Assembly (NCBI GenBank): GCA_030038035.1
Contig: JASHPP010000124.1
Span: 1-5,827, forward strand
Length of the DNA stretch: 5,827 nucleotides
Direction: 5' to 3'
Source: Trebonia sp.
GTDB taxonomy: Bacteria > Actinomycetota > Actinomycetes > Streptosporangiales > Streptosporangiaceae
How positions within the stretch are numbered: the stretch's first letter is position 1; the number at the start of each line of letters is the position of its first letter. The notes under the pieces were generated by a model. That model worked only from the letters and a program-made list of their open reading frames with translations. It did not search any database and was not told the DNA's origin. Shown here one piece after another: positions 1 through 5,150 of the stretch. Both the position numbers and the translations under genes were made by a program.

Positions 1-1832
1 AGGATGTCCGCCTGGTACTCGCTGCGCCACCGGGTGAACTGGTCTTCCGGCTTGACGCTGGCGACCATCCCGAGGTAGTCGCTGCCCTTCTCGATCGTGG
101 CGATGTCGATCTCCATGTGCTGCCGGGTCCGGTACGCGACCAGCGCGTGGCAGGCCTCGTGAATCGCCACCGCATGCCGCTCCCGCTCGATGTACTCGAC
201 GTCCTCCGGCGGCCCGAGCTCCTTGAGCTGCTTGGCCTTGAGCACGTCGGGCCAGGTGATGACGTCCCGGCCATCCCTGATCGCGGTGATCAGCGCCTCG
301 TTGACCAGGTCCTTGATGCCAGCGCCGGTCGCGTACGGGGTGATCGTGGCGAGCTTGTCGATCTGCTCCTCGGTCAGCTCGTGCTGGACTTTGGCGAAGT
401 ACCCCTCATAGGTGCGGATGCGGCCCGCCTTCGACGGGTAGCCGACCTTGTAGATGCGGTCGATGCGGCCAGGGCGCAGCAGCGCCTCGTCCAGCGCGGA
501 CGGCATGTTGGTCGCCATCATCACCAGGATGCGGTACTTGGGCGGCGGCTTCGGCCGCATGCCAAGCGCCCGCCTGATCACCCGGTTGACGAAGCCGCGC
601 GGCTTGTTCAGCCCGGACAGCTCGGTGAGCAGCGCCTGCAGCGTGCCCATGCCGCCGCCCATGCCGCCGCCGTTCATCCCGGCCCCGATGATCTGCTTGT
701 TCCGCCCGGCCCCCGGCTCGGCAGGCCCGGCCAGGCCCGAGGCCATCGCCTCGCGGGCCAGCATCCACTGGGTGTCCGCGGACAGGTAGGAGAAGCCGTG
801 GCAGCCGGCCCGGGAGAACGCGGGCGTCGCGGTTCCCCGGCCTCCGCCAGGCGCGCCGCCCTGGGTGACCGTGCCGCGGTTGCCGAGCGAGTCGGCCTCG
901 TCGAAGAACACGATCACGCCGCCGTACCGCAGCGCGAGCTTGCGCAGCTTGCGGAACAATCCCTTCACCTTCAGCACGCCGACGCCGAAGAACATGTTGA
1001 TGAACGCGCCAGGGTCGACGAACACGTACGGCTTGCCGGTCTCGCCGGCCACCGCCTCGGCCATCAGCGTCTTCCCGGTGCCAGGCGGCCCCCAGAGCAG
1101 GATCCCGCCAGGCACGTAGCCGCCGCGGTCCTCCACGACCTCCGGGTTTTCCAGGAAGATCATGTTCTCCTTGACCCGCTCGAGAACGTGGTCCTGGCCC
1201 CAGACGTCGGAGAACCTGGTCTTGATGTCATCCGGGTAGTAGACGTCCACGCCGCCCCGGGACAGGAACCAGAACAGCAGCGCGAACTGCGCGACCACGA
1301 AGAAGAGGTAGAACGCGATCTGGAGCACGAACGGTATCTCGTGCCAGATGATGCCGGGCAGCGACGCGAGCGCCAGCGCCGGCGGAGAGTGGATGATCTT
1401 GCCGGTGACGATCGCGACGACGACGACCAACAGCACCCAGAAGAACACCCTGCCGAGCCGGAACCGGGTCCAGTCCGAGAACCTGCGGTGATTCGTCCGT
1501 TCCAGCCCGCCCCAGACCTTGTTGAGCCAGAACTGGTTGTAGGCGGCCGAGTGCTCGCAGATCAGGAGGTGGACCTGGTGCACGACCTCGAGGCCGGCCA
1601 GGACGAACACCCACCAGCCCACGCGCGCCTCGATGCGGCAGGCGTCGAGGAACCCGATGAGCGGGTTGTCGCCCATGACCGTGAAGACGAGGAGCAGCCA
1701 GATGACGGCCAGCAGCAGCAGCCACCGGAGCCGGTCCCAGAGGGGCAGCGGCCGGCGGGTCAGGATCTCTCCTTCTCGCGGGCGTCCGCCTTCGTAGATG
1801 AGACCCTGCACTGGCCGCTGGGCCTTCTTCAT
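1..1832 (-). CDS. FtsH-like membrane-anchored AAA+ zinc metalloprotease, partial (C-terminus beyond left edge)
   Basis: Predicted ATP-dependent membrane protease; 610 residues are visible, with no stop before the window edge. Residues 1-35 are basic/polar. Four hydrophobic segments follow at about 36-53, 72-91, 129-148 and 168-190; the Arg-rich loop 111-128 fits positive-inside topology with the ATPase in the cytoplasm. AAA+ module: Walker A GPPGTGKT 248-255; pore-loop MFFGVG 280-285 (compare FtsH MFVGVG); Walker B VIVFFDEAD 306-314; sensor-1 MATN ending N442; arginine-finger LRPGRIDR 452-459; helical-domain stretch TPYATGAGIKDLVNEAL 498-514. The protease domain begins with HEACH 558-562, the HEXXH zinc/catalytic motif; the third metal ligand would lie beyond the edge. 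Oddities: a roughly 75-80 residue Gly-rich insertion (about 321-397), an extra Arg/Pro segment (411-431), and no large extracytoplasmic domain. The ATG overlaps the lipoprotein stop (ATGA), and GGGAG sits 6 nt upstream at 1839-1843, so translation is probably coupled. FtsH kinship is strong; substrate and whether it is the housekeeping FtsH are unknown. I think it is a paralogue. Confidence 0.9.
   Translation of the reverse strand, partial: MKKAQRPVQGLIYEGGRPREGEILTRRPLPLWDRLRWLLLLAVIWLLLVFTVMGDNPLIGFLDACRIEARVGWWVFVLAGLEVVHQVHLLICEHSAAYNQFWLNKVWGGLERTNHRRFSDWTRFRLGRVFFWVLLVVVVAIVTGKIIHSPPALALASLPGIIWHEIPFVLQIAFYLFFVVAQFALLFWFLSRGGVDVYYPDDIKTRFSDVWGQDHVLERVKENMIFLENPEVVEDRGGYVPGGILLWGPPGTGKTLMAEAVAGETGKPYVFVDPGAFINMFFGVGVLKVKGLFRKLRKLALRYGGVIVFFDEADSLGNRGTVTQGGAPGGGRGTATPAFSRAGCHGFSYLSADTQWMLAREAMASGLAGPAEPGAGRNKQIIGAGMNGGGMGGGMGTLQALLTELSGLNKPRGFVNRVIRRALGMRPKPPPKYRILVMMATNMPSALDEALLRPGRIDRIYKVGYPSKAGRIRTYEGYFAKVQHELTEEQIDKLATITPYATGAGIKDLVNEALITAIRDGRDVITWPDVLKAKQLKELGPPEDVEYIERERHAVAIHEACHALVAYRTRQHMEIDIATIEKGSDYLGMVASVKPEDQFTRWRSEYQADI
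646..669. repeat. 12-bp tandem duplication within the Gly-rich insertion of the protease gene
   Basis: The 12-mer CCCATGCCGCCG occurs twice head to tail with no mismatch (646-657, 658-669), followed by a diverged third unit beginning CCGTTCATCCCG. On the coding strand it gives Gly-Gly-Gly-Met units, producing the MNGGGMGGGMG run (386-396). It keeps frame, as expected for slippage expansion in a flexible linker. Confidence 0.75.
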
Positions 1833-2509
1833 GTCGGGCTCCCAACGGTAAATGACGTCATAATGGTGTTTATGTCGTTCTCATTCTGGGCGTAACAAGC
1901 GTTGGTGCAGTGCACCATGAGGAAGTAAACGATTGTCTGATCGGCGTTGGTCAGCACGTCTTCGTCGAATGTATCTGAGATCCCGCCCGGGTACGTGTAC
2001 TGGAACGTCTCCCTGACTCCGTGCACGCCCAGGCTGGCGGTGATCGTCTCGTCCCGCAGCGACTTGAAGTCGGTGAGCGGGAAGCCGTCCTCGTCCTCCT
2101 GCTCCCGCGTGCTTGAGGTCACCGGCAGCATGAAGTCGCGCAGCATGTTGTAGGACAGCTCGTTGCTCACCGTCGAAGAAAGCTGCCCGACCTCGGCGAA
2201 CACGAAGGGCTCGGTGACGTTCCCCGCGAGGAAGTGGCTGGCCGAAGGGTCGCTCTCGGCGTCGAAGGCGGTGGACCAGATGCCAGCCCCCGAGCCCCCC
2301 GCCGCCGCCAGCGCCTGGTCGAGCGACTGCTGGGATATCTGGTGCCAGCCGTAAGGCACCTTGTAGTACGTCCCCGCCGCTGAGTCCGCCACGTAGGTGT
2401 ACTGCGGGGCGCCACAGGCACTGAGCCCAACAGAGCTGAGGATGACCACGAGGAGGGGCACCAACCCCCCGACGAGGCCTCTTGTTGGACGGAAGGCCTT
2501 GTTGGTCAA
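1829..2509 (-). CDS. Predicted lipoprotein of unknown function, co-translated with the FtsH-like protease
   Basis: A 226-residue secreted lipoprotein if started at TTG 2509. An in-frame GTG at 2524 adds five residues but has no SD before it, whereas GGAGG at 2518-2522 lies 8 nt upstream of the TTG. The signal peptide is classical: K/R at residues 4, 7 and 10, a hydrophobic core at about 12-30, and lipobox LSAC with lipidated Cys32. The mature part (about 195 residues) has a VPYGW motif soon after the lipid anchor, an acidic stretch EQEDED mid-protein, and a C-terminal Cys pair (CTNAC, Cys201 and Cys205) that could form a disulfide outside the cell. The VPYGW start and the closing pattern of a hydrophobic strand then a helix ending IMTSFTV recall the PsbP/LpqN-like (Mog1-type) fold of actinobacterial lipoproteins. 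That is a weak pattern judgement, not a family assignment. The stop TGA overlaps the ATG of the protease gene, so the two products are probably made together. Its 3' third is richer in A/T than its neighbours. The export prediction is firm; function is unknown. Confidence 0.85.
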   Translation of the reverse strand: MTNKAFRPTRGLVGGLVPLLVVILSSVGLSACGAPQYTYVADSAAGTYYKVPYGWHQISQQSLDQALAAAGGSGAGIWSTAFDAESDPSASHFLAGNVTEPFVFAEVGQLSSTVSNELSYNMLRDFMLPVTSSTREQEDEDGFPLTDFKSLRDETITASLGVHGVRETFQYTYPGGISDTFDEDVLTNADQTIVYFLMVHCTNACYAQNENDINTIMTSFTVGSPT

Positions 2510-2517
2510 AGGGGAGA

Positions 2518-2522
2518 CCTCC
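2518..2522 (-). promoter_or_regulatory. Ribosome binding site deciding the lipoprotein start
   Basis: Minus-strand GGAGG stands 8 nt upstream of the TTG at 2509-2507. The competing GTG at 2524-2522 partly overlaps this SD and has only CGACAAATC before it. This favours TTG as the real start and gives a more usual short n-region for the signal peptide. Confidence 0.6.
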
Positions 2523-2527
2523 ACGAT

Positions 2528-2544
2528 TTGTCGTCTGCAGACAA
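2528..2544. promoter_or_regulatory. Short overlapping dyads upstream of the lipoprotein-protease pair (candidate operator)
   Basis: The gap between the transporter and lipoprotein genes carries a perfect 10-bp palindrome GTCTGCAGAC (2533-2542). A second dyad overlaps it: TTGTC (2528-2532) and GACAA (2540-2544), separated by 7 nt. The site lies just upstream of the lipoprotein SD, in a patch richer in A/T than the flanking genes. It could bind a dimeric regulator or fold in the mRNA. There is no T-tract, so it does not read as an intrinsic terminator. A 10-bp palindrome can arise by chance; no function is shown. Confidence 0.25.
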
Positions 2545-2577
2545 GTATGCCGCTTCATTTCGATTTGGTATAGGCGG

Positions 2578-3876
2578 TCAAGGTACCGAACGGACACGGG
2601 TGACTGTCACGCCTGCACCGACTGTCACCACGCCGGCCAGCGCGAAGAGGGCCGGGTAGCTGTTCATCAGTCCGAGTACTACCCCGGCAAGCAGCGGAGC
2701 CACCACCAGAGGCAGGCTATAGGCGATATTGATGATCCCCAAGTCCTTGGCGCGGTCCGCCGCGGCGGGGAGCACCTGGGTCAGCAGCGCCGGAGCCGCC
2801 GCCCAGTAGGTGCCGAACCCGAAGCCAAGCAGCGGCGCCGCCACCAGGGCCATGCTCCAGGTGGGCGATACGGTCAGGATCACGGCGGCGGTCGCCATGA
2901 TCACCGCGGACCCGATGACGAACGGCTTGCGCTTTCCCGACCGGTCCGACGCCGTCCCGCACACCGCGCCCGCGATCAGCAGCGCGACCGCGTACAGCGC
3001 CATCAGGATCAGCAGGCCGGTCTGGGGATCGTGGTAGTGCACGCGGTCGTTCAGGAAGTACAGCAGGTACAAGGTGCCGAGGTCGTTGCCGAGGTTCACC
3101 ATGAAGTGCGTCCCCCACGCCCAGCCGAAGTCCGGATGCCGCCGCGGTGACACCCACAGCCGCCGCAGTGCCGTGCGCACCGGGACCCGCGGCTTGAACT
3201 CCCTGGGCAGCGGCTCATCCGGGGTGCGCGCCACGAACAGCACCGCGCCTGCGACAACGATCACGGCGCAGGTCGCGTAGCCCGCCGACATCCTTGTCAC
3301 GATCACGATCACGATCAGCGCGCCGAGCACCGTACCCAGCATCTGGCTGATCCCGATGAGGCCGCCGAGCGTGCCGCGCTGTGTCGCGGGCACCCGGTCT
3401 GGCAGCGCCGCGGTGAGCGTGGCGAGCATGCCGCCGAGCCCGAGTTCCGCGATGAACCAGCCGATCGCCATCACCGCGACGGATGGGGCAGCGGCGACCA
3501 CGAGGATGCCCACCGCGCCGGTGAGCGCGCACGCCACCGTCCACGGATGACGGCGCCCGCGGGACGAGGTCGTCCGGTCCGACAGCGCGCCGACAACCGG
3601 GTTGGCGAGCAGCGAGGCGAGCGCCCCGACGCCCATCACTACCGAGAGCAGCACGGCGTCGCCGCCGCTCGGCACGGCGCTGCTGCTGGCCAAATGCTGG
3701 TGCAGCGAGGCGACCTGCTCGGGCAGCAGCACCTGAATCGGCGCGTAGATCGCCAGCCACAGGCCGATGTTGGCCACGAACAGCAGCGTTATCCAGCCGG
3801 CCCGCACCGGCTGCGTTGGCTCGGCGAGGGCGGCTGGCAGCGCGGTTTCCGTACCCGCCGCGATGGCTTCATCCAA
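2578..3876 (-). CDS. MFS transporter, 12-helix type
   Basis: Cytoplasmic-membrane secondary transporter of the major facilitator superfamily; 432 residues from the proposed TTG start, a normal family length. The chain is strongly hydrophobic with about twelve membrane segments, the first at residues 27-47. The loop 2-3 signature is clear at about 96-112 (GALSDRT followed by SRGRRHPW). The half-repeat copy is at about 307-319 (GTASDRSGKRKPF), confirming two six-helix halves. A basic central loop (about 218-248) divides them. A conserved-looking DRAKDLGIINIAYSLP stretch lies at about 374-389. The loop signature resembles that of glycoside/sucrose-type (GPH or SLC45-like) actinobacterial transporters as I remember them, but substrate and direction cannot be read. 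Its start overlaps the end of the upstream PLP enzyme by 8 bp, implying one transcript with coupled translation. An in-frame ATG at 3930 would add 18 residues that read like out-of-frame sequence of the upstream gene. A 6-bp tandem GATCAC run (3301-3318) encodes Val/Ile repeats in a membrane helix. Confidence 0.9.
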   Translation of the reverse strand: MDEAIAAGTETALPAALAEPTQPVRAGWITLLFVANIGLWLAIYAPIQVLLPEQVASLHQHLASSSAVPSGGDAVLLSVVMGVGALASLLANPVVGALSDRTTSSRGRRHPWTVACALTGAVGILVVAAAPSVAVMAIGWFIAELGLGGMLATLTAALPDRVPATQRGTLGGLIGISQMLGTVLGALIVIVIVTRMSAGYATCAVIVVAGAVLFVARTPDEPLPREFKPRVPVRTALRRLWVSPRRHPDFGWAWGTHFMVNLGNDLGTLYLLYFLNDRVHYHDPQTGLLILMALYAVALLIAGAVCGTASDRSGKRKPFVIGSAVIMATAAVILTVSPTWSMALVAAPLLGFGFGTYWAAAPALLTQVLPAAADRAKDLGIINIAYSLPLVVAPLLAGVVLGLMNSYPALFALAGVVTVGAGVTVTRVRSVP

Positions 3877-5092
3877 AGCACTGTCCTTCCCCGCGGTAGG
3901 TGGGCACGGCAGCAGGCTCCGACCGTGCATGATCGTCGCTAATCAGGTGGTACTCGGTGAACCGCTCCGCGAGTTCGCCGGCCTTGGCGTGCCGCAGCCA
4001 CACCCGGTCGCCCACGGCCAGCCGGCCGGCCGCCGCACCGCGCACCGGAGTCTGTACCTCGCCGGCGCCCTCGGTGCGGGTAAGGCGCAGGCCCGCGGGC
4101 CGGAACGGCGACGGCAGCCGGTCCGGGGTTCCGGGTCCCGACGCGACGTAACCGCCGCTGAACAAGGTGGCTACACCAGGTCCTGGCCGGCGAACCACCG
4201 GCAGCGCGAACAACAGGGCGGGCCTCGGCCGGAACGCGCGGTACGCGTCGAACAGCGTGGGTCCGACCAGGCCCGATCCAGCCGCCAGCTCGGTGACCGA
4301 CTTGTCGCCCGAGGTGGACTCAAGCGACCCGGTGCCGCCCCCGTTGACGAACTCGAGCGCGGTCAGGCCCCGGATGCGGCGGACAGTTTCCGCACGCCGC
4401 TGCCGCAGCTCCACCGCCGAGCGCGCCTGGATCAGGCGGAGCACCGCCGCCCGCACCGGGTGGCCTGGCGGCGCGTCGCCAAGGCCGGCGATCTGGCCCT
4501 CGTAGCCCATGACGCCGACGAGCGAGAACCCGGGCCGGGCGAGGATCGTCTCGGCGAACCGCGCCGCCTGCGCGGGGGTGTGCAGGGGAGACCGCAGCGT
4601 CCCGATGTGCGGCCCGCGGGCCAGCGGCCGCCAGGACACGTCGAGTTCCAGGCACACCCTGATCTCCGGGTGGCCGGCGCCGAGGGCGGCGTCGATGAGG
4701 TCGAGGTGGGCGACGGAGTCGACGGTCACCGTGATGTGCCGGCGTGCGGCGGCGTCCGCGGCCAGCGCGCGCAGCGCCGCCCGGTCCGCGGTCGGGTAGG
4801 CGACCAGCAGGTCATCGCCGCTCGCCGTCGCGTGCAGCCACAGCGCCTCGGCCAGCGAATAGCACATCACGCCCCGGTATCCCGGCCTGGCCAGGGCTCG
4901 TTCGATCAGGTACCTGCACCGCAGCGACTTGCTGGCCACGCGGATGGGCACGCCGCCTGCCCGGCGTACCAGGTCCGCGGCGTTGGCGTCGAAGGCCGCG
5001 AGGTCGACGACGGCGAACGGCGGGTCCAGGTGAGCGGTCGCCCGCTCATACAGATCGTGGCCCCCGCCCGGCCTTGCGAGAGTGCCCGACAT
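3869..5092 (-). CDS. PLP-dependent alanine-racemase-fold enzyme (amino acid deaminase/aldolase; D-serine dehydratase / D-threonine aldolase-like)
   Basis: A 407-residue predicted cytoplasmic enzyme of the fold-type III PLP superfamily, full length for the group. Visible landmarks: PFAVVDLAAFDANA (25-38), the usual entry strand of the barrel; Lys55 in RVASKSLRC, the expected PLP Schiff-base lysine; VMGYEGQ at 194-200; NGGGTGS (250-256), the phosphate-binding loop; GSGLVGPTLFD (272-282); and the C-terminal beta-domain stretch GDRVWLRHAKAGEL (361-374), ending in PTYRGEG at 398-404. Characterised relatives dehydrate or cleave D-serine or D-3-hydroxy amino acids using PLP plus a metal held by a C-terminal His-x-Cys or His-x-Asp. 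Here the aligned triplet appears to be His368-Ala-Lys370, so the second ligand is missing and the reaction may differ. Automatic pipelines would likely call it amino acid deaminase/aldolase or alanine racemase. The ATG has no SD; it may be leaderless. It is first in the minus-strand run, ahead of the MFS gene, and divergent from the lactone oxidase. Fold sure, substrate unknown. Confidence 0.85.
   Translation of the reverse strand: MSGTLARPGGGHDLYERATAHLDPPFAVVDLAAFDANAADLVRRAGGVPIRVASKSLRCRYLIERALARPGYRGVMCYSLAEALWLHATASGDDLLVAYPTADRAALRALAADAAARRHITVTVDSVAHLDLIDAALGAGHPEIRVCLELDVSWRPLARGPHIGTLRSPLHTPAQAARFAETILARPGFSLVGVMGYEGQIAGLGDAPPGHPVRAAVLRLIQARSAVELRQRRAETVRRIRGLTALEFVNGGGTGSLESTSGDKSVTELAAGSGLVGPTLFDAYRAFRPRPALLFALPVVRRPGPGVATLFSGGYVASGPGTPDRLPSPFRPAGLRLTRTEGAGEVQTPVRGAAAGRLAVGDRVWLRHAKAGELAERFTEYHLISDDHARSEPAAVPTYRGEGQCFG
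3884..3890 (-). promoter_or_regulatory. Ribosome binding site deciding the transporter start
   Basis: Minus-strand GGAAGGA lies 7 nt upstream of the TTG at 3876-3874, inside the last codons of the PLP-enzyme gene. The TTG overlaps the end of that gene, whose TGA is at 3871-3869. The arrangement supports translational coupling and argues against the ATG at 3930, which would force a 62-bp overlap. Confidence 0.6.
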
Positions 5093-5150
5093 GCTGAAAC
5101 ACTAACCGGTCGGCGGGACAAGCAGACACCCTCAGGGAATACCCGGGCAA
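5093..5150. promoter_or_regulatory. Divergent intergenic region with candidate leaderless promoter for the PLP-enzyme operon
   Basis: These 58 bp must hold the promoters for both directions unless one gene is read from further away. On the minus strand TAGTGT (5099-5104) fits the actinobacterial -10 pattern TANNNT. It ends 6 nt before the ATG at 5092, which would put the transcription start on or next to the start codon. That agrees with the absence of an SD there. No convincing -35 is seen. On the plus strand the only SD-like run is AGGGA (5134-5138), 12 nt before the ATG at 5151, a long spacing; I see no clear plus-strand -10. Confidence 0.4.

Noticed and set aside
1853..1860. 8-bp palindrome TGACGTCA
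   Set aside because: It lies inside the lipoprotein coding sequence and is short enough to occur by chance; there is no second copy nearby.
117..1895. 592-codon plus-strand open frame
   Set aside because: It is antisense to the FtsH-like protease, whose frame carries Walker A, Walker B, LRPGRIDR and HEXXH. The plus-strand product is a low-complexity Arg/Glu/Pro/His-rich shadow typical of high-GC DNA.
2525..2577. Sigma-70-like promoter boxes (TTGACC, TATACC, CATACT) or an intrinsic terminator in the gap
   Set aside because: The candidate boxes do not have a proper 16-19 nt spacing with each other, and the dyad lacks a GC-rich stem-loop with a T-tract.
2482..3150. 222-codon plus-strand frame, and the 238-codon minus-strand frame at 1881-2597
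   Set aside because: Both are out-of-frame readings of the transporter and lipoprotein genes, with no domain-like composition.
3297..3318. GATCAC tandem run as a regulatory or mobile repeat
   Set aside because: It simply encodes an alternating Val/Ile stretch of a transporter membrane helix.
3877..3930. ATG at 3930 as the transporter start
   Set aside because: It would add 18 residues with no family character and a 62-bp overlap. The TTG at 3876 has a well-spaced strong SD. Not fully excluded.
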